This document shows, piece by piece, positions 7,269 through 15,909 of a stretch of 64,000 nucleotides of DNA (positions within the stretch are counted from its first letter, which is position 1; every line of letters begins with the position of its first letter). The stretch spans positions 3,658,001-3,722,000 of the forward strand of contig NZ_CP108055.1 in NCBI RefSeq assembly GCF_036174265.1, written 5' to 3'. The notes under the pieces were generated by a model, which was not told the DNA's origin, ran no database searches, and saw only the letters and a program-made list of their open reading frames with translations. The position numbers and the translations under genes were made by a program. The stretch is from Streptomyces sp. NBC_00285 (lineage in GTDB: Bacteria > Actinomycetota > Actinomycetes > Streptomycetales > Streptomycetaceae).

Positions 7269-8699
7269 ATGAACCGGCTCATCACCGCTGCGGCCAGCGG
7301 GCTGCTGGCGCTGTTCAGCATGTACTGGGACGACTCCCTGCACACCGACGTGGGCCGGGACACCTTCTGGAGCGCACCGCACGCGCTGCTCTACGGCTCC
7401 CTCACGGTGACCCTCGCGGCCACCGCCTGGTGGGGCGTCGGGAGGATCCGCAGCCAGGGTCTCGGCCTCCGTGAGGCCGCGGCGGACCCGCTGCTGCGAT
7501 GGGCGGTCATATCCGCCGGTTCCATCGGGATCTCAGCTCCGGCGGACGCGGCCTGGCACACCACGTTCGGTCGAGACGCGGTGCTCTGGAGCCCGCCCCA
7601 CCTGCTGGCCATCATCGCGACGTTCGCCCTCGCAGTCACCCTGCTCCGGGCGATCACCGCCGAGGGCGGAGGCCGGCCGATGGTGCTCGGCGGGGGACTC
7701 GTGCTCGCGGCCTCGCTGGCGCCGGTCATGGAGTACGAGTCCGACGTGCCGCAGTTCTCGGCGGTCTGGTTCCTGCCCGCCGCCGCGACCGGGATCACTC
7801 TGGCCATCGCGCTGATCCGCCGGTTCGACGCTCACCCGTGGGCCGTCACACGCGCGGCCCTGGTCGTCACCGCTGTGCGACTCGCGGTGATCCCGGTCCT
7901 CGCCGGGCTCGGGCACTCCACGCCGATCGTGCCGCCCGTGCTCGCCGTCGCCCTCGTGGCCGACCTGGTTCGCAGATGGCGTACGTCCCCGTGGTGGTCG
8001 GCACTCGTCGTCCCCCTCGCCGTACATGCGGCGTACGTACCACTGCTTCCCGTTCTGCCGCACGGCACGACCGTCGCTGCCGACCAGGTCGTCCCGTCCC
8101 TGCTCCTCTCACTGGCGGGCTCGGCCCTGATCATGTTCGCCGCCGAAGGACTGCCGCACACCCGGCTCCCTCTCGTCCGCACGGCCGGGCTCACGGTCGC
8201 CATGCTGACGCTCATGCTGCCCCTGCTGTCGGCCGGGCGCGCGGCCGCACACGACCCTGGCCAAGGGACCGATGCGGGCCAGGCCCAATGGCGGGCGACG
8301 GTGCGCGGATCCACTGTCGACGTCACGGTGACTCCGGAGCGGAGCACCTCGGGTCGCGCCACTCTTGTCGCACGGCGCGCCGGGGAGAAGCTGACCGCAC
8401 CTCTGACGCCGTCCCGCAACGGCGTCTACCAGGGGGACATCACGGTGTCGGAGTCCGGCCGCTGGTTCGTCTACGCCACCTTCTCCGGCTCCCGGGCGTC
8501 GACGACAGAGACCTGGATCCCGGTCGAGACCGGCTCCTCCCAACTCCTGCGCGAGGCTCGGCCGTTGTACGTTCCCGCCCAGCAGAAGGACGGCGCGGGC
8601 CGGACGGCCGCCACCGTCGCGCTGTACGGGCTGGCGGCAGTGATCCTCCTGGCCATCGCCCGTTCGGGCCGCCGCTCGTCTTCACCAGCAGCGGCCTGA
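7269..8699 (+). CDS. CsoR-controlled polytopic membrane protein, unknown function
   Basis: The protein has 476 residues with roughly ten hydrophobic segments (1-325), then a strand-rich exported domain (about 335-430) and a last helix (about 445-465). Two early loops carry the same pattern: D-x2-HT-x2-GRD-x2-WS-x-PH near residues 21-38 (LHTDVGRD, WSAPH) and again near 93-110 (WHTTFGRD, WSPPH). The exported domain resembles the small beta domains found in FixH/CopC-type proteins. I do not recognise the family. The CsoR operator and ligand-rich repeats suggest copper transport or delivery. The start is set by GAGGAAC before the ATG. Confidence 0.72.
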   Translation: MNRLITAAASGLLALFSMYWDDSLHTDVGRDTFWSAPHALLYGSLTVTLAATAWWGVGRIRSQGLGLREAAADPLLRWAVISAGSIGISAPADAAWHTTFGRDAVLWSPPHLLAIIATFALAVTLLRAITAEGGGRPMVLGGGLVLAASLAPVMEYESDVPQFSAVWFLPAAATGITLAIALIRRFDAHPWAVTRAALVVTAVRLAVIPVLAGLGHSTPIVPPVLAVALVADLVRRWRTSPWWSALVVPLAVHAAYVPLLPVLPHGTTVAADQVVPSLLLSLAGSALIMFAAEGLPHTRLPLVRTAGLTVAMLTLMLPLLSAGRAAAHDPGQGTDAGQAQWRATVRGSTVDVTVTPERSTSGRATLVARRAGEKLTAPLTPSRNGVYQGDITVSESGRWFVYATFSGSRASTTETWIPVETGSSQLLREARPLYVPAQQKDGAGRTAATVALYGLAAVILLAIARSGRRSSSPAAA

Positions 8700-8715
8700 T
8701 CCACTTCAGTAGTTA

Positions 8716-8728
8716 CGTAGTAGATTAG
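8716..8728. promoter_or_regulatory. CGTA-N5-TTAG site before the M23 peptidase
   Basis: TAGTAGATTAGTA is shared almost base for base with the reverse complements of the lgt site (59496) and the tlpA site (56529). One arm carries a single change (CGTA). It is 16 bases past the stop of the preceding gene and 72 bases before the M23 start. TAGTAT at its right edge could serve as a -10 box. Confidence 0.55.
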
Positions 8729-8762
8729 TATCTGGGCTGACGGCTACGGATTCGGCCGTGCC

Positions 8763-8793
8763 GCCAAAGGGCAGTCGCCGCTTGCCCTTTGGC
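8763..8793 (+). promoter_or_regulatory. Leader hairpin before the M23 peptidase start
   Basis: GCCAAAGGGCA (8763-8773) and TGCCCTTTGGC (8783-8793) form a perfect 11-bp stem with a 9-base loop. It lies between the palindrome site and the first plausible start codons. It is not followed by a T-run and lies upstream of the gene it precedes, so an RNA leader structure or protein-binding site is more likely than a terminator. Confidence 0.5.
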
Positions 8794-8800
8794 TGCCCAG

Positions 8801-10066
8801 GTGAAAGAGAAGGTGCTGGTGGACGACCGTCATGCGTCGGGTTTCCCGCCTCCGGCAGCCCCCGTTTCCGATACCCCGCACCCCGCATGGCCGCAGAACC
8901 CCTCACGGGAAGTCCCGTTGGAGCCCTACGGCAAACCCCACGTCGGCTATGGCGACGCGGACCCGCTATTCGGTGCCCTGCCTGGCGCGTACGACACCGG
9001 TGTGTGTGATGAGCAATTCGCCCACCACGTGTGGTGGTACGAGAACGATGGACACGAAACGGCCCCGCAGTGGCAGGCGACCGGCCACGGGATCGACCCC
9101 AACGGCGAGTGGTACCCGGGGTTTTCCCAGGCGGCCCCTGCCGACTCCGAGGCGTTCGACGTGCACAACGCCTCCGCCCTCGCTGATCTCCGCTTCGCTC
9201 CCGGCCAGGCACCAGCAGACCAAGCACCATGGCCCGATGAGCCAACCGCGCACCAGAACCGGTCCGAAGCCGAGCCCACCCCCAGCACTCCCCCGGACCC
9301 GCCGACGACGCGCCGCCCAGGCGGCCGTGGTCGCCGCGCGCCACGCCGAGGATCCGCGTTTCTGACAGTCGTCGCCCCCTCGATCGCGTTCGTAGGTATG
9401 GCCGGGATCGCCGCCGCCTCCGTCGGACTCAGCGAGAACGGCAGGAACGTGCAGGCCGCGCCCGAACCGACTGTCCAACCCTCCGCAGCCAACGACGAGT
9501 TCGACACCCAGCTCAGCACACTCAGCCGGGAAGCCGACGATTTCGCCGACCGCGCGAGCCGTACGCAGCAACGCGTCGACCTTGAACAGCGCCGACGTGA
9601 GGAGCAGAAGCTCCGGGAGGCCGACGCCGCGAGCAAGAAGGCTGAGGCGGCCCGCAAGGAGGCGCTTCGCCCGAAGTTCGCACTCCCCGTCGCGCAGAAG
9701 GGAGTCGGCGAGCTGTTCGGAGCGGTCGGATCCATGTGGTCGAATCGGCACACCGGACTCGACTTCCCGGTGTCGATGTACACGCCAGTGATGGCGGTGA
9801 CCGACGGTACGGTCGTGGCCAAGTGGAATCCGTCCTACGGGAACATCGTCGAAGTGACGGCCGCCGACGGCACACAGACCTGGTACGCCCATCTGGCCAG
9901 CGCGCGGATCCGCTCCGGCTACGTCAAGGCCGGGACCGTCATCGGTTACGCCGGCAGCTCCGGCAACTCGTCGGGCCCTCACCTCCATCTGGAGGTTCAC
10001 CCAGGCGGTGGCGCCCCCGTGGATCCGCTGGCGTGGCTGCGCACTCACGGCCTCGACCCGACGTAG
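8801..10066 (+). CDS. Membrane-anchored M23 (LytM) peptidase
   Basis: The start is uncertain. GTG 8801 lies just past the leader hairpin, TTG 8789 lies inside it, and GTG 8819 has the best ribosome site (AGAAGG). A hydrophilic cytoplasmic N-terminus of about 185 residues, rich in Pro, His and Trp, precedes one membrane helix (about 188-210), a coiled coil (about 235-285) and a C-terminal M23 domain. Zinc ligands are visible as HTGLDF and HLHLEVH, with YAHL between. M23 enzymes cut peptide crossbridges in peptidoglycan or act as activators when degenerate, but the motifs here look intact. The operator and hairpin upstream suggest control shared with the L,D-transpeptidase. Confidence 0.85.
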   Translation: MKEKVLVDDRHASGFPPPAAPVSDTPHPAWPQNPSREVPLEPYGKPHVGYGDADPLFGALPGAYDTGVCDEQFAHHVWWYENDGHETAPQWQATGHGIDPNGEWYPGFSQAAPADSEAFDVHNASALADLRFAPGQAPADQAPWPDEPTAHQNRSEAEPTPSTPPDPPTTRRPGGRGRRAPRRGSAFLTVVAPSIAFVGMAGIAAASVGLSENGRNVQAAPEPTVQPSAANDEFDTQLSTLSREADDFADRASRTQQRVDLEQRRREEQKLREADAASKKAEAARKEALRPKFALPVAQKGVGELFGAVGSMWSNRHTGLDFPVSMYTPVMAVTDGTVVAKWNPSYGNIVEVTAADGTQTWYAHLASARIRSGYVKAGTVIGYAGSSGNSSGPHLHLEVHPGGGAPVDPLAWLRTHGLDPT

Positions 10067-10078
10067 GTACGTGCCAAC

Positions 10079-10098
10079 TTCCCTTCCGGGAAAGGGAA
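10079..10098 (+). terminator. Weak hairpin after the M23 gene
   Basis: TTCCCTT and AAGGGAA (10079-10085, 10092-10098) form a 7-bp stem with a 6-base loop, 12 bases after the M23 stop. It is a possible terminator but short for this genome. Confidence 0.35.
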
Positions 10099-10104
10099 TC
10101 CGTA

Positions 10105-10447
10105 TGTGAGCTGCGCGCTCTCGTCGCGCGGCTGCCCGACATAAGAAAATCGCGCGCGGAAATCGGCCGGGAACTGGCCGCTGACCGTCGCGCGGTGGCC
10201 GGATACGGGACCGCGCCTGTCGCCGGGGCGCTGTTGAAGGTCGCCGACTCACCGCGATGGGCGCAAGCGGCGTCGACGGCACCTGCTCGAAGCGAGAATT
10301 GCTCAGCTGGAAGCCGGCGTGCCGCCGCGTCCCGCGTCACCTGCCCGGTGGCGCATCGCAGCCTCCGCCGCCGGGATCGCGACCTACGCATCGGCGTTCG
10401 CGGCCTCTGCCGCGCTGATCGCTTCGACCCTGCTGGGCTGCGGGTGA
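10105..10447 (+). pseudogene. Possible frameshifted small membrane protein
   Basis: Two good-looking reading frames abut. The first (from 10105) encodes CELRALVARLPDIRKSR and EIGRELAADRR, then loses sense near 10260. The second picks up at about 10255 with RHLLEARIAQLEAG and ends in a hydrophobic Ala-rich helix at the TGA 10445-10447. No start codon with a ribosome site is visible. I do not recognise the protein. It may be a decayed gene or chance, and nothing else is seen in 10067-10493. Confidence 0.25.
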
Positions 10448-10493
10448 GTTACCCGGAGGCCGTATCGCATTGTCCGGTCTCTCCTCGCGGGGT

Positions 10494-11390
10494 TCAGCCG
10501 GACTGGTCCGTCCCGGCGTCGAGGTCGTACGCGAGCCGGCGCAGTGCCGGGCCGTACTCGCGGTGGGTGAGGGCGTGAGCGAACTGGGCTTCGAGGTACG
10601 CCTGCGGAGAGCCTGTGTCGTACCAGGTGCCGGCGATGACCTGCCCGTATACCGGATTGTTGGCGGCGTAGCTGTGCAGAGCGTCGGAGAGGTAGATCTC
10701 CCCCTGCGGGTTGCGGTGCCAACGGCGGGTCTGATCCTCCAACTCGGCGACGATGCCTGGGGTGATCACGTATCCGCCGATCGCGGCGTAGGGCGAGGGG
10801 GCGTCCTTCGGCTTCGGCTTCTCCACCAGGCCGGAGATGCGCAGGCGACCACCGCCGAGATCATCCTTGACGACCGGTACGCCGTAGCGAGAGGCATCGG
10901 CGGGGTCCATCGGCATCAGGGCCAGGACCGGGGCGCCGGTGGCCTCGTACGCCGCCTTGAGCTGCTGGGCGCGCGGGATGTCGGAGACGAAGACGTCGTC
11001 CGCCCACAGGACCATGAACGGCTCGTCGCCGATGATGCGGGAGGCGTTGAGGATGGGGGTGCCGTTGCCGTACGGCCCGTTCTGGTGGATGAAGCTGACG
11101 TGCGCAGCCAGGTCGGAGAGTTCGCGCACGGTGTCGGCGAGGTCGTGTTTGTCCGTGGTCCGCAGTTGCAGCTCCATGTCGGTGTCGGGGGCGAAGTGCT
11201 GCTGGATCAGGGTCTTGCGGCTGGAGGTGACGATGGTGATGTCCCTGATGCCGGAGGCGACGAGTTCGCGCACCGTGTGTTCGATCACCGGCTTGTCCCC
11301 GATGGGAAGCATCTCCTTGGGCAGGGCCTTGGTCAGCGGGAGTAGGCGGCTGCCCAGGCCGGCGACCGGGATCACGGCTTTGCGGATCAT
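10494..11390 (-). CDS. galU: UTP-glucose-1-phosphate uridylyltransferase
   Basis: The true start is the ATG at 11390 (MIRKAVIPVAGLGSRLLP) with TAGGAA upstream, giving 298 residues. The nucleotide-binding signature AGLGSRLLPLTKALPKEMLP, the uridine-contact region PYGNGTPIL and the metal-binding WADDVF segment are all intact. The enzyme makes UDP-glucose from UTP and glucose-1-phosphate. It ends the long minus-strand gene group, 91 bases after the condensation-domain gene, and could feed the two glycosyltransferases in the neighbourhood. Confidence 0.93.
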   Translation of the reverse strand: MIRKAVIPVAGLGSRLLPLTKALPKEMLPIGDKPVIEHTVRELVASGIRDITIVTSSRKTLIQQHFAPDTDMELQLRTTDKHDLADTVRELSDLAAHVSFIHQNGPYGNGTPILNASRIIGDEPFMVLWADDVFVSDIPRAQQLKAAYEATGAPVLALMPMDPADASRYGVPVVKDDLGGGRLRISGLVEKPKPKDAPSPYAAIGGYVITPGIVAELEDQTRRWHRNPQGEIYLSDALHSYAANNPVYGQVIAGTWYDTGSPQAYLEAQFAHALTHREYGPALRRLAYDLDAGTDQSG

Positions 11391-11481
11391 GGGATTCCTA
11401 TCGGGTTCGGCGGGGTGGGTGTGTGCCCAACGGGGAGAGCCAGCCGGGCACTTGGCGTAACCAATGAGTCGGCGGACTCGG

Positions 11482-12786
11482 TCACCGTGAAGCGGACTCC
11501 TGCATCGCGCAGAGCCGTGCCAGATGTGAACGGAAGTCGTCGAGCAACGCCAGAGCGCCGGCCTCGCTGAACTCGGCCGCGTCGTAGGCGGTCCTCCCCA
11601 CAAGAGCGCCCTGCGGGGTGCGTCGGACCCGCAGGAAGAAGCCCATGTGGTTGTCCTCGTGCTCGGTGCCGGTGGAATGGGAGACCTCGCCGTGCGCCTG
11701 GCCGAAGGCGAACCCGGCGGTGTCGACGTTCGGGAGGTACTCGAACATGCGGTACCAGGTCGGTTCCTTGCCCCTGAGTCCGGGGACCAGTTGGGGGACG
11801 GTTCCCAGAAGATCCCGCACGGGGAACTGCGCGCGTTGATATGTGGCGGTTACGGAGGCCCGGACCCGGGCCACCCAGTCGGGCCCGGACTCGCCCGACC
11901 GGGTGCGCAACCGCAGCACGGTGGGATAGATGAAAGGGCCGATCAGCTGCCGGGCTTCCAGACGGTCGCGCTGCTCGAAGACGGTGGTCAGCACCAGGTC
12001 ATCGGTATCGGTACGGGCCCGCAGGGCGAGGGCGAACGCGGCCAGGAGCGTGGTGAACAGCGTGCTGCGATGACGTCGCGACCAGGCGAGCACCGTCTGC
12101 ATCTCGGCGTGGTCGAGCAGTTCGGTGCGCAGCACCCGGCTGACGGGGGACGACTCCGGCCGGAAGGGGATGTCGCGTTCGTACCGGGGCGGCTGTACTC
12201 CGGCGAGCGTGGTCTGCCATGCATCGCGGTCGGATGCTGCCCGGGCGGCCAGCCGCTCGGCCTGCCACCGCGCGTACTGGCCGTACTGCATCGTGTTGGG
12301 CGGCAGTTGCTGTCCCCGCAGCCGGGCGGTGTACAGCGCGGCCAGTTCGGTGACGGCCAGCCGTAGGGACGTCGGATCGACGGCGAAGTGGTGGAAGACC
12401 AGCCCGATCAGGTGTTTTTGCGGGTGGCAGGTGAGGAGGAAACCCCGGACGGACGGGGGCGAGCCGAGATCGACCGGAGTCTTTTCGAGGAGGGCTGCCA
12501 ACCGGTTCGCGTCGGTTGCGGGGTCGCCGGACGTGTCGAGCGGCTCCAGCGACGCGTCTTCAACGGACTCGATCTCCATCTGGGTGGTGCCCGCGACCGG
12601 TTGGGACCGGAGGGGTTCGTGCCGCGCGATCAGGTCCCGGAACGCCGCGTCGAGGACCTGGGGGTCCAGTGCTCCCTGCACGTCGACGACGATGTTCATG
12701 GTGGTGCGGGGGTTGGTGACGGCGCCGGGCCGGATCTCCTCCGCCTGTATGGCGTTCCTCTGGGAAAGGGACATCTCGCATCTCAT
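11482..12786 (-). CDS. Free-standing condensation-domain acyltransferase
   Basis: The ATG at 12786 overlaps the upstream stop as ATGA, giving 434 residues. The condensation-domain active site reads HHFAVDP (HHxxxD) near residue 130, and the N-terminal SLSQRNAIQ segment fits the first strand-helix of the fold. The second-half DFGWG motif of classical NRPS domains is not obvious. Free-standing members join an acyl or aminoacyl carrier-bound group to an amine or alcohol. With an acyl carrier protein seven genes upstream in the same transcript, an amide or ester bond-forming step is likely. Other possibilities are PapA-like ester formation. Confidence 0.8.
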   Translation of the reverse strand: MRCEMSLSQRNAIQAEEIRPGAVTNPRTTMNIVVDVQGALDPQVLDAAFRDLIARHEPLRSQPVAGTTQMEIESVEDASLEPLDTSGDPATDANRLAALLEKTPVDLGSPPSVRGFLLTCHPQKHLIGLVFHHFAVDPTSLRLAVTELAALYTARLRGQQLPPNTMQYGQYARWQAERLAARAASDRDAWQTTLAGVQPPRYERDIPFRPESSPVSRVLRTELLDHAEMQTVLAWSRRHRSTLFTTLLAAFALALRARTDTDDLVLTTVFEQRDRLEARQLIGPFIYPTVLRLRTRSGESGPDWVARVRASVTATYQRAQFPVRDLLGTVPQLVPGLRGKEPTWYRMFEYLPNVDTAGFAFGQAHGEVSHSTGTEHEDNHMGFFLRVRRTPQGALVGRTAYDAAEFSEAGALALLDDFRSHLARLCAMQESASR

Positions 12787-13883
12787 CGTGCGCTCTCCTT
12801 GATCAGGGAGTCCGGGTAGCTTGTGGCGCGGGCTCGGGCGTCGAGCAGGCGGTGGTGCATGCCTTCGAGGAGCGCACGGGACCGCCCGCTCCGCTGCCAG
12901 GCGGCGTACGGGATCCCGAAGCCGAGTTGCTCCCACAGGCGGGCGTTGTGTGCCTCGTGTACTCCGAAGGGCTCAAGCAGGACGACGGGGGTCGCTGCGG
13001 CCAGCGAGTCCATCAGGGTGCCACCGCCGGGCTTGCTGATCATCGCCATGGCGCTGCGGGCCAGGTGGAAGGAATCGTGGTGCGCTGCGGATCGCCGGTA
13101 GGCGGCCGTGCCGTCGGACTGCACCCGGCCGAACGGCGGGAATCCGTCGTCGTGCCAGGGGTGCCAGTCCGGGTCGATCATGAAATACCGGCAGCCGGCA
13201 GCGCGGGCCTGGGCGCCGGCGCCGGGGATGTCTCCGCGCTCGTACGCGATGATGTCCAACGCCAGCCCGCAGTCGGCCAGTTCGCGAGCACGGGCCGCGT
13301 ACGTCCCCATACCCCAGCCGCCTCCATGGACCAGGAAGCGCGGCTCACGCTCCGCCCAACGGACCGGCTCGGCCAGGCTCACCGGGATGGTCCGGGCGAT
13401 CACACCCGCGTGTTCCTCCAGCAGCCAGACGTCCCGGTAGCCAGCTCGCGCCCCATCTGCTCCCGTGCCCGACGACGCGGCAGAGGTGAACGAGGGCGAC
13501 GCCACCGAGTCGACGTGGCAGGCATGGACACGGACGCCGGGCCGCTGTGCGGCGTACCACCGGGCGGCGGGCAGCCAGAATCCGGAGAGCACCACAAGCA
13601 GGTCCACCCCCGCGGCCGTCCACTCGGCGAGCAGCGTCCGGACGGCTTCCTCGTCCGGGCCCGTGGAGTTCTGGTTGGACAGCCGCTGTCCGGCCAGGGC
13701 CAGCCGGAAGTCACGGTGAAAGGCGTGCTTGGATGCGGGTATCCGGCTGCGCCTGTCCGGCGGCAGGAACCGCTCGAGCACATCGACACGGACCGGTAGG
13801 CCGGACTCGGTGAGCCGGCGGGCCAGCAGCAGTCCCGGTACGTGCACGCCCAGTGCCACACCCGAGGTGAGCACGGCGATCAT
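12783..13883 (-). CDS. GT-B glycosyltransferase (MurG/GT28-like)
   Basis: The start ATG at 13883 overlaps the upstream stop (ATGA), giving 366 residues. The N-terminus MIAVLTSGVALGVHVPGLLLARRL is a Rossmann start typical of GT-B enzymes. The C-terminal half holds the nucleotide-sugar site, SKPGGGTLMDSL and FGVHEAHNARLWEQLGFG, as in GT28/MGT enzymes. It probably glycosylates a cluster intermediate, with UDP-glucose from the nearby galU a plausible donor. Acceptor and sugar are not determinable. Confidence 0.75.
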   Translation of the reverse strand: MIAVLTSGVALGVHVPGLLLARRLTESGLPVRVDVLERFLPPDRRSRIPASKHAFHRDFRLALAGQRLSNQNSTGPDEEAVRTLLAEWTAAGVDLLVVLSGFWLPAARWYAAQRPGVRVHACHVDSVASPSFTSAASSGTGADGARAGYRDVWLLEEHAGVIARTIPVSLAEPVRWAEREPRFLVHGGGWGMGTYAARARELADCGLALDIIAYERGDIPGAGAQARAAGCRYFMIDPDWHPWHDDGFPPFGRVQSDGTAAYRRSAAHHDSFHLARSAMAMISKPGGGTLMDSLAAATPVVLLEPFGVHEAHNARLWEQLGFGIPYAAWQRSGRSRALLEGMHHRLLDARARATSYPDSLIKESAR

Positions 13884-14875
13884 CGGTCGGCCCCGGTAGC
13901 GAGGGCCAGGGTACGCAGCGCGTGCTCCAGCTTGTGGTGGCAGAAGCGCTGGGTGACCAGATGCCGGGGACCGGAGTAGCTGCGGGGCACCGCCTCGACG
14001 ATCATGATCAGGTACAAGTAGGCCTGGTAGAGGGTGAGGCGCCGACGCAGCCTCGGTGTGAAGTCGGCCTGCCCTCCGGCTGCGCGGTAGCCGGCCAGGA
14101 AGGCGTTGTCCTTCTCGATGTCGCCGAACAGGGCCAGGGAGACGAAGTCGGCGTGCGGGTCGCCCCAGAAGGCCCGTTCGGCGTCGATGAGTCCTTCGAT
14201 ACGCGGTCCTGCCGCGCCGGTGTCCAGCATGATGTTTCCCTCCCACAGATCGAAGTGGGCCAGCGTCGGTGTGATGACCTCGTCCAACGCCGGGATCTGC
14301 GCAGTGGCGAGCGCTCGGATGTCGGCGGGCGGCACGGGCAGGGGAACGCCGAAGCGTTCGGCGTCGGCGAGTACCGCGTCAAGCATCGTGAGGAAGACCT
14401 CGGCCCACCTGTTCCCGTTCAGTCCGGTCTCCGGCTGGGGGTAGCCGAACGCGGACCCGTGGATCTGGTGCAGGCCGGCCACCAGCTGACCGAGTTCGTG
14501 CCGCAGTCGCCGTCCGACCAGGCCGGTCAGCTGCCTGCGCGCGCGGTGCCACGAGGTCCCTTGCAGAGCGGAGGTCACCAGGAAGTCGCGGCTGATGGAG
14601 GTACGGTCAAATCCGGCGTGGTGCAGCGCGGGCACCGCTGCGGTGGTCGCAGCCAGTTGGAGGAAGAGTGCCTCAGTCCGCATGATGTGGTGCTCGTAGG
14701 TGAGCAGGGGCATGTCCGGGGGCGGGGCGACCTTCAGCACCACCACGCCGACGCGGTCCAGCTCAAGCAGCCATACGGCGTTGAACATCCCATCGGTAAG
14801 TTCGCGGGCCGCCAGGATGGCGGTGCCTTGGCCGAAGGCCTCGCTCACCGCTGCCGACAGTTCCTCGCCGCTCAC
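13880..14875 (-). CDS. Aminoglycoside phosphotransferase-family kinase
   Basis: A GTG at 14875 overlaps the upstream stop (GTGA), giving 331 residues (VSGEELSAAVSEAFGQG). The catalytic loop HFDLWEGNIML and the metal-binding IDAERAFWGDPHADF are intact, and VVVLKVAPP supplies the ATP-binding Lys. This fold phosphorylates small hydroxylated molecules: aminoglycosides, fructosamines, choline, homoserine and others. Inside a biosynthetic operon it may activate or protect an intermediate rather than confer external drug resistance. Confidence 0.82.
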   Translation of the reverse strand: MSGEELSAAVSEAFGQGTAILAARELTDGMFNAVWLLELDRVGVVVLKVAPPPDMPLLTYEHHIMRTEALFLQLAATTAAVPALHHAGFDRTSISRDFLVTSALQGTSWHRARRQLTGLVGRRLRHELGQLVAGLHQIHGSAFGYPQPETGLNGNRWAEVFLTMLDAVLADAERFGVPLPVPPADIRALATAQIPALDEVITPTLAHFDLWEGNIMLDTGAAGPRIEGLIDAERAFWGDPHADFVSLALFGDIEKDNAFLAGYRAAGGQADFTPRLRRRLTLYQAYLYLIMIVEAVPRSYSGPRHLVTQRFCHHKLEHALRTLALATGADR

Positions 14876-15909
14876 CGCTTGCCTGGTTCGACTGTGCACG
14901 GCTCTCCTTCCTTGGCGGTGCGGCCGGTGTCGGATCGCAATAGCCGGATCATGGGAGCCGCGAAAAACGCGCTGATCAGAGCGCGGGACAGCAGGTAGGC
15001 GGTGGACCACAGCAGGCTGAGTGCGACCGCGTCGGCGCGGGGCAGCAACTGCCACGTGTCGGTGAGCAGCAGGACGCAGACTCCTTGCGGACCGCCGTAC
15101 CCCCCGACCGAGACGGGCAGTTGGGTGGCGACGAGGAACAACGCGCCGAACTGCGCGAGGTGTCCCGGGCCGAGGCGGTGGCCCGAGCCGAGCAGCAGCA
15201 GCCACCAGGCGGCGAGCATTGCCAGCACCAAGGCGAGCCGCAGCGCCAGCTGCAGCGCCATCTCGGCGGGGCTGCTACGGATGAAGGCGGCCAAGAACTC
15301 GCTGCGGCGTATCCGTGGGAACACCCGGTGTGCCGCAGGCAGCCAGGCCCAGAGCAGGAAGAGAGCCAGTGCTACGCACGCGCCGATGCCCGGCAGCACG
15401 ATGTCGGCGGGCAGTCCGGTACTGCCGAGCGCCGCTCCGGCCGAGACGAATGCGATCACCACGACGGCGTCGGCGATGGTCAACACCTCGGTGGCTCCGA
15501 GGGTCCGTGCGGCCCCCACCCGCCAGTGGCGGTGAAAGTACACCGGGGCGATCAGCTTGGTGAGGGGTGGGAAGATCAGCCCGAGAAGCTGTTTGCCGCA
15601 CACGATCGTCACTACGTGAGGGATGGGCACATGAGGGGTGAGATGGCGGCGGTAGACCAGAGCGAACCCGGTGATGTCCAGGGCGTAGAACGCCGCGGTG
15701 TAGCCCAGAGCCACCAGAGCGATCACCGCCGGGTGGGTTTCCTGGAGGGCCCGGGCCAGAGCTGTCCGGTCGACTCCGCGCAGTGCCCACCAGCAGATCG
15801 CACCCGCGGCGCCTGCTGTGGCCAGGGCGCTGGTGGTCCTGCGCAGCAGTCCTTTGCGCGCAGGGGCCGATGGGCCCTCGTTGATGGGTGTTCCGCCGAT
15901 TCCGGTCAT
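14872..15909 (-). CDS. YbhN/LPG-synthase-type membrane protein
   Basis: The protein is 345 residues from ATG 15909 (ATGA overlap with the upstream stop). It has about eight membrane helices and the family landmarks KQLLGLIFPPLTKL and QLPVSVGGYGGPQGV. This is the flippase-like integral membrane domain shared by MprF and YbhN (UPF0104). Such proteins move lipids or lipid-linked products across the membrane. Its place between a sugar kinase and an oxidoreductase gene suggests translocation of a lipidic cluster product. Confidence 0.8.
   Translation of the reverse strand: MTGIGGTPINEGPSAPARKGLLRRTTSALATAGAAGAICWWALRGVDRTALARALQETHPAVIALVALGYTAAFYALDITGFALVYRRHLTPHVPIPHVVTIVCGKQLLGLIFPPLTKLIAPVYFHRHWRVGAARTLGATEVLTIADAVVVIAFVSAGAALGSTGLPADIVLPGIGACVALALFLLWAWLPAAHRVFPRIRRSEFLAAFIRSSPAEMALQLALRLALVLAMLAAWWLLLLGSGHRLGPGHLAQFGALFLVATQLPVSVGGYGGPQGVCVLLLTDTWQLLPRADAVALSLLWSTAYLLSRALISAFFAAPMIRLLRSDTGRTAKEGEPCTVEPGKR

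Noticed and set aside
5771..7363. A 530-residue minus-strand protein
   Set aside because: Antisense to the L,D-transpeptidase gene, Val/Arg/Asp-rich without domain motifs.
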